A DNA stretch of 23,484 bases from Euprymna scolopes (taxonomy: Eukaryota > Mollusca > Cephalopoda > Sepiida > Sepiolidae): assembly GCA_024364805.1 (NCBI GenBank), contig CM044502.1, positions 116,363,923-116,387,406 on the forward strand, read 5' to 3'. Below the pieces are notes generated by a model. That model was not told the DNA's origin and made no database searches. It was given only the letters and a program-made list of their open reading frames with translations. The translations under genes were made by a program, and so were the position numbers. This document shows, piece by piece, positions 10,516 through 18,816 of the stretch; position 1 is the first letter of the stretch, and each line of letters begins with the position of its first letter.

Positions 10516-10704
10516 TTTTTTAGTACCGTTTTATCTGTTTGGCTACATATGTTTCAGATGTTGGACCATGTTTACGATCCAACAGCCTCGTCAGGCCTCG
10601 CAGAAGTGGACCACTTCTGTAAGGTCTGACGATACTGTTGGATCGTAAACATGGTCCAACATCTGAAACATATGTAACCAAACAGATAAAACGGTAATAA
10701 AAAA
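10516..10704. repeat. Near-perfect 189-bp palindrome centred on one base
   Basis: Arms 10516-10609 and 10611-10704 are reverse complements around base 10610, with only scattered mismatches (for example TCAGGCCTCG against a TAAGGTCTGA block). The central 9 bp pair perfectly (CAGAAGTGG with CCACTTCTG). There is no loop, so the unit could extrude as a cruciform. Arms contain CAGATGTTGGACCATGTTTA. TA microsatellites lie on the left (to 10509) and right (about 10775-10795). It could be a foldback transposon or head-to-head duplicate of one repeat. Confidence 0.9.
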
Positions 10705-10879
10705 ACAACACATATTTGCTCTGTAATAGTATTGAGCACTCTCTTCAAGTTTTTACTAATCACCAGTTTTACCATATATATATATATATATATTATTACT
10801 AAGAATTTTGTACCATCAAAAATAATAATTTTTTCACATACACTTTCTTTGCATAATTCACTTGCATGAAGGTGAATAT

Positions 10880-11412
10880 TTATTACCAATAGAGATTCGA
10901 TATCTGTCTTCTATTATTAATGGAGATTTAGTATCCGTCTGTTTGAAGCCGAAGTATGTGTCTTGTACCAGAATGTATGAAACTGAATTTGTACCAGATT
11001 TGTACCAGAATGTATGAAACTGAATCCTATTATTAATTGAGATTTGGTGTCTGTCAAAAACCGAAACGATACATCCATTGTTTATGGAGATTTGGTATCT
11101 GTTTGTCTTAAGCTGAAACTTCTATTACTGAATCTTCTATTACTAATAGAGATTTGATATATATTTCCCAGAAGCTGAAACTATATATCTTAAATTGCAA
11201 ATAGAGGTCTGGTATGTCTTTCTTCAGCTGAAACTATATATCTTTTATTACTAATAGATAGTTGGTATATGCCTCTTTGAAACGGAAAAAATATATCTTT
11301 TATTACTAATAGAGATTTGGTATAAGTCTGCATTAAGCTGAAACTATAAATCTAATATTATTTATAGAAATTTTAGTATATGTCTCCTTAAAACTGAAAT
11401 TATATATCTACT
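10880..11412. repeat. Degenerate tandem array, about nine 55-bp units
   Basis: Each unit has a core close to ATTACTAATAGAGATTTGGT, then TATxTGTCT, then AAGCTGAAACTATATATCT. The last three units (about 11243-11412) are each exactly 55 bp. Earlier units vary in length, and a secondary duplication of GTACCAGAATGTATGAAACT occurs at 10965 and 11002. No long open frame runs through, so it reads as a non-coding minisatellite that has aged. Unit-to-unit divergence is high, with the right-hand units most regular. Confidence 0.85.
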
Positions 11413-11616
11413 ATACACATATCCATATTCGTATATGTTTACGGTTTATCATTCACACACTTTTATAAGTATGCTCTTTATGTGGTTTAGTCTGTACGAC
11501 AAACGAATTTTCATGTATATACGTTTGTCAATAATTGAAAACAGGCTTAATGTCTGAATCTGTATTATTCAGTTGCAAACAAACGTGAAAATGTAGTTTA
11601 TTGCACATTTTCAAGT
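11413..11616. other. Short unassigned interval
   Basis: AT-rich DNA between the tandem array and the first (AAC)n tract, with nothing recognisable. Confidence 0.4.
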
Positions 11617-11655
11617 TAACAACAATAACAACAACAACAACAACAACAACAATAA
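11617..11655. repeat. (AAC)n microsatellite
   Basis: AACAACAATAACAACAAC-type run directly before the AAC-associated repeat. It is the first of three such tracts at element borders within 0.9 kb. Confidence 0.95.
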
Positions 11656-11667
11656 CCCTCTTGGCCT

Positions 11668-11848
11668 TCGGGACAAGATCACAGTGTAGTATCTGTTCTC
11701 CAGATGCTGCACTTCAATTTCTTGTTCTCTGTCAGTGGAGGAGAAATCCTTCACGACTGAGACAATTTAAATTTTTTTTCCTTTTCTCCACATTAAAAAA
11801 CGACCCTGGTGTCTAACTATGTCCCGTGGGGAGGCATTGTAAATAGGA
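11668..11848 (+). repeat. (AAC)n-associated dispersed repeat, direct copy
   Basis: Same unit as 6017-6195, here on the plus strand. The frame covering SRLRQF and LFSTLKNDPGV-stop is open (within 11601-11816). It is followed at once by an (AAC)n tract, which looks like its 3' tail. Confidence 0.78.
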
Positions 11849-11884
11849 ACAATAACAACAATCACGACAACAACAACAACAAAA
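11849..11884. repeat. (AAC)n tract between two elements
   Basis: AACAATAACAACAATCACG followed by ACAACAACAACAACAA. It joins the end of the preceding repeat to the 5'-truncated start of a LINE. Confidence 0.9.
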
Positions 11885-12459
11885 GCCAAGTACGGCCAAG
11901 GATGGAATACTGTTGCCATATCTGGGCAGGAGCTGCCAAAAACAGCCTATCATGCCTTGACAGAGTACAAAATAGACTTCGTGGTTTAGTGGGGGATGCC
12001 CTTTTCTCTACCCTGCAACCCCTCTCCCACAGAAGAGACGTTGCGAGCCTATCCTTGTTTTATCGTTATTTTCATGGCAGGTGCTCGTCTGAACTCCAAT
12101 CCCTGGTCCCCCCTCGCCAAACTTTCACGAAAAACACCCGTCTAGCTGAATCCACTGTGAAAAATTTCCCCCACTCTATATCTGTGCCTAAATCAAAACG
12201 CGGATTTCATGAGCAAAGCTTCTTTCTTAGAACTGCACGCCTGTGGAACTCTGTTCCGTCTGCCTGCTTCCCTCCGGACTACAACTTGGATGTCTTCAAG
12301 TCTAATGTTAACAAATTCCTAATGAACCGCCCCCCTAATTAAACACTTCATAAAATCTCCTCACTAACGTGATGTACTTGCAATAACCCTTATCCCTGAG
12401 TGGCTTCCGGGCCTTGATAAGTGGTGATCACTGTGTAAAAAAACAAAAAAACAAAAACA

Positions 12460-12490
<31 letters not shown>
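11885..12490 (+). mobile_element. 5'-truncated LINE (family X), copy A, with intact ORF2 C-terminus
   Basis: The frame is open from about 11885 to a TAA at 12340-12342, about 150 codons. Motifs in order: SQVRPRMEYC and HIWAGA, DRVQNRL, HRRDVASLSLFYRYFHGRCS, FFLRTARLWNSVP and VFKSNVNKFL. This is the conserved end of ORF2 after the reverse transcriptase domain in CR1/L2/Jockey-like LINEs; the finer clade is uncertain. All N-terminal parts are missing. The 3' UTR (to about 12438) ends with the phrase CCCTGAGTGGCTTCCGGGCC and an A-rich then (AAC)n tail. An unbroken frame and close match to copy B suggest a young insertion. Confidence 0.9.
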
Positions 12491-12491
<1 letters not shown>

Positions 12492-13040
12492 GAATCGAAC
12501 ATTTATTGGAACCCTGAGGTGTACACTTTGCGCATTCTATTTTCCAAGCCGTGTTTCGGTTAACCTGCTAAATTGTTTTGTTCAGAACATCAAGATAATT
12601 TGTACACTTTCACCGATGCCCTGGGTGGCTCGGTCATATGTTTCCTTGCAACGTTAGCAATGCGATTTTACAAGTTAACTCAAAGAATCTTTGAATGCTT
12701 TGATAAATGAATGCGAGCTGTGTGCCCTCACGGTTCCAATAAAGATTTGGATTGAAAATCGACTCACATAATTTCAACGTAAAGCACCCGAAGAAAGTCC
12801 GAGGGCAGATGCGCTAAAATTTATGGGCAGGGTGATGTCATCTTTACTTCTCTACATATTCTCTCTCACAGAAGAAATATTACTAGTCTTTCTGTTGTCT
12901 AGTTGGGTCTTTCCGTAACGATTTATCTGTCACGTATATGTAATCATGTTTATGCACTCCTACAGAAATGCGTTCTGCTAATAAATATATACACTCTGGC
13001 TTGTTACAGCCGTTTTGGCAATCAAACACGGAGACAGTTT
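12491..13040. other. Unassigned stretch between LINE copy A and the unnamed repeat
   Basis: Somewhat less AT-rich than most of the window. A polyadenylation-like AATAAA occurs at about 12740. The 79-codon open frame at 12903-13142 runs into the unnamed repeat and shows no motif. Confidence 0.4.
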
Positions 13041-13311
13041 CATAACAAAATGTTTACACTATCTTGCTTTTCCAAAAGAGTTGATAACCCCAGAACTATT
13101 TTTCAGATAAGACAGATTTTTTTTACTAACGGATACTATTAACAATAGTATCAGACCCATACATAACATTTGGAAAAATCAGTAGTTGAAATCCCATCAA
13201 AATTTCGACTCACACCGAACTTTTGAAAGCCATGACCAAAGATGATATGCAAGACTTCATTGCTTGCAGTATTTGTCAAGTATCGAGTTTCTACAATGAG
13301 CAGAACTGAAG
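13041..13311. repeat. Unnamed 0.27-kb dispersed repeat, copy 2
   Basis: Second copy of the unit at 9877-10161, same strand, about 3.1 kb downstream. Both share GATACTATTAACAATAG and the blocks that follow. It lacks roughly 15 bp present in copy 1 near AGGTTAAGATAAAGATCAGA. Confidence 0.8.
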
Positions 13312-13358
13312 AAATAAAACCTGTCAGTAGGCGGCGGACGTGTCGAGAAAGGCTGGTG

Positions 13359-13508
13359 AAGTCTAATGTTAACAAATTCCTAATGAACCGCCCCCTTAAG
13401 TAAACACTCCATCAAATCTCCACACTAACGTAATGTACTTGCAATAACCCTTATCCCTGAGTGGCTTCCGGGCCTTGATAAGTGGTGATCACTGTGTAAA
13501 AAAAAAAT
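13359..13508 (+). mobile_element. Very short 5'-truncated LINE (family X), copy B
   Basis: Matches copy A from 12298 to about 12445 with roughly seven differences in 145 bp, about 95% identity by eye. It holds only the last 14 or so codons, the 3' UTR and an A tail (13498-13507). This is the usual product of aborted target-primed reverse transcription. I cannot pick out a target-site duplication with confidence. Confidence 0.9.
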
Positions 13509-13615
13509 ATGGAGGTTAGGGTTAACGAACTAATGACCTCACGATCGTGCATCTCTCTTTTCGTCTCTCATACTCTGCCCTTGTTCGTCGACCTTTTGCT
13601 TTAATTGACAAATTC

Positions 13616-13730
13616 TTTCTTTGTTTAATCAGAGGTCAACATATGTGTCAAAGTCCGACATGGTATTTTCTTTGTTTCATCAGAGGTCAATATGTACATC
13701 AAAGTTCAACGTGGTATTTTCTCTGTTCTC
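13616..13730. repeat. Tandem duplication, 51-bp unit, about 2.3 copies
   Basis: TTTCTTTGTTTAATCAGAGG at 13616 and TTTCTTTGTTTCATCAGAGG at 13667 start two units that match through TGGTAT; a partial third begins at 13718. Because 51 is a multiple of three, the plus-strand open frame at 13547-13741 shows a repeated peptide (FLCLIRGQ, FLCFIRGQ). That is a consequence of the duplication, not evidence of a gene. Confidence 0.85.
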
Positions 13731-13787
13731 TACAAACCTAGAATTTGTGTGCGCGAATTTTAAGTTATTTTATTCCACATTTCTTGA

Positions 13788-14035
13788 TTGTATCGTTATT
13801 TTCATGGTAGATGCCTTAATGAGCTCAATCCTTTGATTTCTCTTAGTAAAACATTCACAGCAAAAACTCATCCAGCTATAACCACCGAAAATAATTTGAT
13901 TTTCTATCTGTGTGCGCCTAAAACGAAACGGAATTTCCTTGGCAAGAATTGTTTTTCAAATAAAACCAGATTTGTGGAAAATAATAACACAAAGAAACTT
14001 TCCAGCTAACTACGGCATAGTCGTTTGTAAATCCA
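13788..14035 (+). pseudogene. LINE ORF2 C-terminal relic (family X-like)
   Basis: The frame from 13788 reads YRYFHGRC, NELNPL, SKTFTAKTHP and PKTKRNFLGKNCFS, which follows copy A's YRYFHGRCSSELQSLVPPRQTF and PKSKRGFHEQSFF block by block. Identity is much lower than between copies A and B. The frame breaks down where RTARLWNS is expected, so this is an old remnant. The second mariner copy begins about 40 bp after its recognisable end. Confidence 0.78.
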
Positions 14036-14074
14036 ATATATACATATGCTTATCGAGCTGTGTTGTTCAAAATA

Positions 14075-14785
14075 CAGGGTGGAACGATAAAATTGTCACC
14101 CTAGAAAAGACAACATGATTCTATTTCCGTTTGCTGGAAACCGGTTTTGTTTTATGTTGCAGACCATGTGCTAGTTGACCAGTTGTGTATAAATCCCAAG
14201 AGCGATAGGAGCCTTCTATCATGTCCGAAAGTGACACAATGTTCAACGAGCGAAATTGGAGTTGCATCGCTGTAAAACAACCACTCTCTACCGATCCAAG
14301 TTATTGCAACAGAACCATTGCCAACACCCTCAAAATTCTAATCTCGGCGGTTCAAGGCTTGGTGACACAGCTCACTGCATAAAAAATCCCAGGGTTATGG
14401 TTTTTGGTGTGGTTTCAAGTGAGGGCAACACCATGCCAGCTTACATCTTCGAAGTAGGGTTTAAAGTCAACATCAAAGTATCTGGATGTTCTGAAGAGTG
14501 TGATTATCCTCTAGTATAATCAGGTGGCCGCTGGCAGACCCTGGATGTAACAGCAAGACTCGGTGTAACAGCAAGACTCGGCCCAAAAATCCAAAGAGTC
14601 GTGGCTTCAGAAAGAGTGCTACGACTTTGTATCCTTCTTCCATTGCCCACTTGTTTCCCTTGACCTGAACCCGCTGAATTACTTCGTTTGGTCATAAAAC
14701 GAGAACATCCCTAACATGATCTTTCACAACACTAAAGCCAGCACGACTACTGTTTTGTTTTGTGCGACCATTTTATCATAGCAAC
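14075..14785 (+). mobile_element. Mariner-type DNA transposon, internally deleted copy 2
   Basis: The left end is TA then CAGGGTGGAACGATAAAATT; the right end is eroded (TTTTATCATAGCAAC then TA). It carries MSESDTMFNERNW from ATG 14221, then the same junction as the other copy (CTGTA...CTCTACCGA), then MVFGVVSSEGNTMPAYIF and SLDLNPLNYFVW, where NPLDYFVW is usual, so the third catalytic Asp is Asn. An 18-bp tandem duplication (14546-14581) repeats the codons around the second Asp. Several frame changes and stops make it inactive. It lacks the DNA-binding half and is shorter than copy 1 by about 160 bp. Confidence 0.87.
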
Positions 14786-15330
14786 TAAAATAAAGCAACG
14801 TAGATTGATGTGAGTGCGAGTCATAGTAACAGATGGATTACTTGTTGGATAAATTTCATACTACAGTTAATTATTTCGATTAAAAGAGATTTTTAGAAAC
14901 ATAACTCAATCTCAAAATCAAGGAACATTTTAAAATTATTTTGTGTGATTAAAGTATATGAGAAAAGTTCATAGTAGGACAAACAAACGCATGGAACTGT
15001 TTTCGATTCATATTGAATTCACATTCATATTTTATGAATATAAAAAAAGAAGCTAAACAAATAGAATGAAATGCGTGGAAATAATCGTGAAAAAATCAAA
15101 ACAATTTATCACAATTTTATTTCGTAGGAAAATGTTTTATGACGAAAGTATAAACTAAAAACAAATAGACCATTTTAATAAAATGTTAGAAACATAAATC
15201 TTTACAATTGTTCCGCCTTCTCAAATTTAAAATAACGTTTTTACATTAAATCATTTAAGTTTTTACATTAAATAATTTAAGTATTTTAGTTTTCTTTTTT
15301 TATTTTACGCACTATTTTATTTTATTACAG
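14786..15330. other. AT-rich stretch with a 22-bp tandem duplication
   Basis: TTTTTACATTAAATCATTTA (15238-15259) is repeated with one change at 15260-15281. A pyrimidine-rich run then leads to TTATTACAG ending at 15330, which looks like a 3' splice site. No gene is visible in the rest. Confidence 0.6.
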
Positions 15331-15440
15331 CTATTAAATCATCGTCACCGAAGTCGTTGCGCGCATCAATACGGCGTAGGTCAAATTGCAAACCAACATT
15401 CGTACTCTCTGCGTCCGTAAGATCAGCAACCGTCGTAAGT
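15331..15440. other. CpG-rich patch with splice-like borders; candidate exon of unknown gene
   Basis: The patch holds more than ten CpG steps and is near 50% GC in a region that is otherwise about one-third GC. On the plus strand it follows TTTTATTTTATTACAG and contains two donor-like sites, GTAAGA (15417) and GTAAGT (15435), giving exons of 86 or 104 nt. One plus frame is open from 15333 to a stop near 15576. On the minus strand an open frame (15317-15514) ends LQFDLRRIDARNDFGDDDL... before AATAAA-like sequence, so a terminal exon on that strand is the alternative. I recognise neither translation. Confidence 0.3.
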
Positions 15441-15701
15441 CGAAAAATTCCTAGACTTTTGTTAGACCCACAGCTTTTTATAAATTTACAAGTGTCTATC
15501 GTTATTGAAAACAAAATATTGCGCTGGATCTCGGGAATTGCACTGCATGTTCATATCCGTATTTTTTTTTACTTGTGAGTAACCTCTTATGAAGGCTCAA
15601 AGGCTATTCGAGGATAAGGGTTAATGAGTGTAAGGTGGAAATTATGAAATCTGAAGGCGCTACGTGGGAAAGAAAGAAAGAAAGAATGATGACTAAGATA
15701 G
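15441..15701. other. Unassigned interval
   Basis: Contains an (AAAG)n-like run near 15668-15685. It may include eroded upstream sequence of the LINE relic that follows, but nothing aligns clearly. Confidence 0.35.
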
Positions 15702-15824
15702 TTAGAACACGCACGCAGGGCCGACTGCGAGATCGTCACAAAACTAGTTTTTATCTTAGAAATCGCTGAGAAGCGACCAAGAGAAAGGCCGATGATAAGA
15801 TGAGTAGACGCCCCCATACAATAA
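15702..15824 (+). pseudogene. LINE ORF2 C-terminal relic, RPRGRP-type tail (family W)
   Basis: One frame reads LEHARRADCEIVTKLVF, then EIAEKRPRERPMIR, a stop where Trp is expected, and VDAPIQ before a second stop. The order GH-RR, hydrophobic stretch, RPRGRP, RW-D is the usual C-terminal tail of many invertebrate non-LTR reverse transcriptases. Thirty-three codons are open before the first stop. No upstream reverse transcriptase motif survives. Confidence 0.6.
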
Positions 15825-16399
15825 GCTCCAAAAACCGCCTTTTAGTCAGACAAAGCTAGTAATAGTGTGAGACAAAATATAAAAACTCTGCATTGACACA
15901 AAATAAAAAAAGAAATGAAAAACATAAGACTATTAAATAGTTCCACTTGGAACGTGTACGCATTTTCTTATTAAATAAATAAAAAAATACTACTACTACT
16001 ACTACTACTACTACTACAACAGAAACTACTAAACATTGACTGAAAAGGGTAGGGAGAGTACTAGTTATCCTAGGATGAACTATTGTCATTCAAATTTCCG
16101 AGAAAGCCATCGGCTGTTATCAACGAGAGAACGCAAAAGTAAACGACTGATGTGAGAATGTAGCATGAGTATGTGAAAGATGCTGCTCATTAAATCAATG
16201 ACCAATTACTGGCAGTGCATCATGTTATAGTGATAGCTAAAATAATCATGAACAATAGAACATATTAATACGGATCCAAACGAACAAAGATAGCAGAAAC
16301 AATTCATATTCCTCCTATCGAAAAAAAACAGGAAAAAGTAAAAACATCGATTGGTATCACATTGCTTTGGAGAATATGAATCTTATGGAAATATTCGAA
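15825..16399. other. Unassigned stretch with (TAC)n
   Basis: A pure (TAC)10 run lies at 15988-16017. It could be the 3' tail of a retroelement, but no element end is recognisable beside it. The remainder shows no gene. Confidence 0.5.
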
Positions 16400-16740
16400 G
16401 ACGGATAGCACTCTCCAGACATCGATAGAAAAGGCCCGGAGAGCGCTGGAATCTTATTAAGGTTTATAGCAGTTATGAATTTTTAAGATGAGAATGATTG
16501 TTCTTATTTGAATTAATTAGACTAATATTTTCATCTTGAATGTTATTTCTACTAAGTTTCGGTTGATATAACCTCCAATCTTCTTCAGGTGTAGAAATAG
16601 CGATGTTTCTCTAGACCAAACCTGGCGACACTTGAAAAAGGTTGGAGGTTTCATCGTCCGAAACATGTTAAAACACTACTTGGCGAATTAACTCGGTGAA
16701 TTAAGTGCAAGATACATTCAAACAATTGCACTTAAAGGGA
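16400..16740. repeat. Probable dispersed repeat of unknown class
   Basis: The phrasing of this block, such as TCCGAAACATGTT (16658) and the opposite-strand CACCTGAAGAAGATTGGAGG followed by CCGAAACTT, resembles repeats I associate with cephalopod retroelement ends. A perfect 10-bp inverted repeat with a 14-nt loop lies at 16701-16734 (TTAAGTGCAA with TTGCACTTAA). There is no second copy in the window, so the call rests on recall and is weak. Confidence 0.3.
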
Positions 16741-17684
16741 CGATAAGAATCTTAAAAAGATCTTTCAGTTGGAATCTAATATATTGGTTGAATGCCAGGC
16801 GACCAGTAGGATGCACCGTTCACAGTAAAACTTAAGCGAATAAACCATTTCCCTGTGAAAAATATGGGCTTCATGCACTATCTCCAACAGAATGCACATG
16901 AAAAATATGCAGCCATGTGGAATATGCAGAAAAATATTGAGAGATGAAAATTTAAAGATAAACACTATCTTTTAATAAGTCGAGATTATAATTAACAACT
17001 TGTTTGAGTACTTCAAATGAGTCGGGAAACATTAAAAATACAGAGTTAAAAAATATGCGAATATATTTTTATTATCGCACAATAATATTGCATCGTTATC
17101 TATTCTTAATCATGAATAAATTATCGATACTTCTCCAAAGGGATGGCATTAATAGAACTCAAGTCACCATCAGCATCACAGTTGCTGAGATAATAACACG
17201 ATCTCTAATTTTGCCAGCATTTAAATCACATGTAACTGTCGGTAATTGCCAATACAAAGACCCATATATGCGCAATACGAACTTTGTTCCGACATTAGTA
17301 TAACTTTGTCGTCCCGCTGCCCGGAGCTGCTTAAACATTCACAGTTCATTGATTTCGATTTCTGGATAACTTTAATAAACAAGTGAACCGTAACGAAAGA
17401 TATTGTTTCTTTGCAGGCATTACTCGCTTACAATCCAAACATACACTTGAGAACATAAATTTACGCTTATGCATGTTTTTGTTTTATTCTCCGAGGGAAT
17501 ATTTCAATACAAATATGTTTTTGTTTTTAAAGCTTTGTTTTATTCATTGCAGATGAAACAAATTAAACTCACAAAAGAAAAGGAAATATAATATACAATA
17601 TCCCTCTCGTTAGAATATAGCTAATTCCATGTCAAGAAAGCTTGAAATAATAACTTGTCCGTGACTTAGATGCTAAATAAAGTG

Positions 17685-17686
<2 letters not shown>
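16741..17686. other. Unassigned AT-rich stretch
   Basis: A 99-codon plus-strand open frame (17004-17303) has no signal peptide, domain or compositional bias that would support a gene. Nothing else is recognised. Confidence 0.4.
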
Positions 17687-17734
<48 letters not shown>

Positions 17735-18190
17735 TTTTAACGTCCATTTTATATGATGAATGCGTTGGATGGCTTCAGTAAATTACCTTCTAAATTAACC
17801 TTCTCGTTTTCCAGTTCTTTATTCATTCTTGTTTCTCTTATCTATCTTCCCAGGTTTCTTTTGATATTTCCCTGTGGACTGAACTCGATATCTCAACTGC
17901 CCTACATCAATCTACTAATACAAAATTTCTATTTATTCGTTAAACATATTCATACTCCTCTCCTGCAGAAATCTCCATATTCCACTCATATTTAATTTTC
18001 CTCTAAGATCATCAGATCTAAGCCTTTCTTTTAGTCTCCCATTACTCATCAATCGTATCATTCTGATATCATTTCTCTCCATGGCACACATGTATTCAAC
18101 CATTACTAACCAGGTTTCATTTCCATGCGTCATCACACTACAAACCCTTTCTTGATAGACTATTCATCTTCTCAAAAATTTTTACGTTTT
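17687..18190 (-). mobile_element. LINE 3' end with (ATG)n tail (family Z, RTE-like)
   Basis: Read on the minus strand, a frame covering 18136-17933 has YQERVCSVMTHGNETW, VEYMCAMERNDIRMIRLM and a SDDLRGKLNMSGI block. It parallels the ML/YGSETW, RMERND-RM-RWMC and S-ELR-KL-I motifs that follow the reverse transcriptase in many invertebrate LINEs. Further on are VQSTGKYQKKPGK (resembling GRPKKTW) and the phrase AAAATGGACGTTAAAAG, then 16 units of ATG (plus strand ATC, 17687-17734). A trinucleotide 3' tail is typical of RTE-type elements. Stops in the last third show it is inactive. Confidence 0.82.
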
Positions 18191-18414
18191 GTTGGTTCGT
18201 AATATCAGAAGTCCCCTGAACTAACTCCATTCACTGATGATATTTTCGTTTCTCTCTGATTCCCTATATGCGAATGATTTCTTCCCAAATACATAAGTCT
18301 GGGGCGATTTTTTTTATTGCCATTTGCTTGATTGATTCCTTCGGAGACGAGAAAAAAGTAGTTGTATTGCTCGAAATATTTTGCGTAACAAGATATGCTA
18401 TATAGATGAACTAG
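18191..18414. other. Unassigned interval between two LINE fragments
   Basis: No recognisable feature. The minus-strand open frame at 18205-18456 overlaps the neighbouring LINE and carries no motif. Confidence 0.4.
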
Positions 18415-18816
18415 CATCTTAGCTTCAGCTTCTGTCCCATCGACGAAACGTTGCATCCCTCTGCCTGTTCCACAAGTATTTTAATGGTGAATGCTCTGAC
18501 GAACCGCAGACACTTGTGCCCCCACAACGTAGACACCCTCGACAAACCCGACAGGCAGCTAAATCCCACCCCCACACAGTAGAGATCCCTAGAGTTAAAA
18601 GATCTTTCTACTCCAATAGTTTCTTCCCCAGAACCGCTAGACCCTGCTTCCCTAACTGTACTGACACGCAGAAGTTCAAGTGTAACGTGAACCGACATCT
18701 TGCTGCCCAAATCCCAACATAGTGTCCCAGTAGTTGCTGCCCCTGATAGTATCCCCCTACACCAAAGTTGCAATGTGTCTTGTTTGGGGTGAAAATTAAA
18801 AAAAAAAAAAAAAAAA
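18415..18816 (+). mobile_element. 5'-truncated LINE (family Y) with poly-A tail
   Basis: The frame reads LLSHRRNVASLCLF, HKYFNGECSDE, LVPPQRR, RSFYSNSFFPRTAR, a short deletion where LWNSLP should be, then QKFKCNVNRHLAAQIPT and a TAG at about 18720. The 3' UTR ends in TGTTTGGGGTGAAAATT and 19 A residues (18798-18816). The frame is open from the truncation point to the stop. It belongs with the relic at 5566-5736 rather than family X (tail FK-NVNRHL against FKSNVNKFL, and pure A rather than AAC). A 148-codon open frame on the opposite strand is its shadow. Confidence 0.85.

Noticed and set aside
13547-13741. Repeat protein suggested by FLCLIRGQ / FLCFIRGQ peptides
   Set aside because: Explained by a 51-bp DNA tandem duplication. 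The frame has no other coding sign.
16560-16670. Possible hammerhead ribozyme (CTGAAGA ... CCGAAAC on the minus strand)
   Set aside because: The core reads CTGAAGA rather than CTGATGA, and the GGTT/AACC stem is offset by several bases from where stem II must start. No stem I or III pairs convincingly.
17004-17303. 99-codon plus-strand open frame
   Set aside because: No motif, no splice or promoter context and AT-rich codon choice typical of chance frames.
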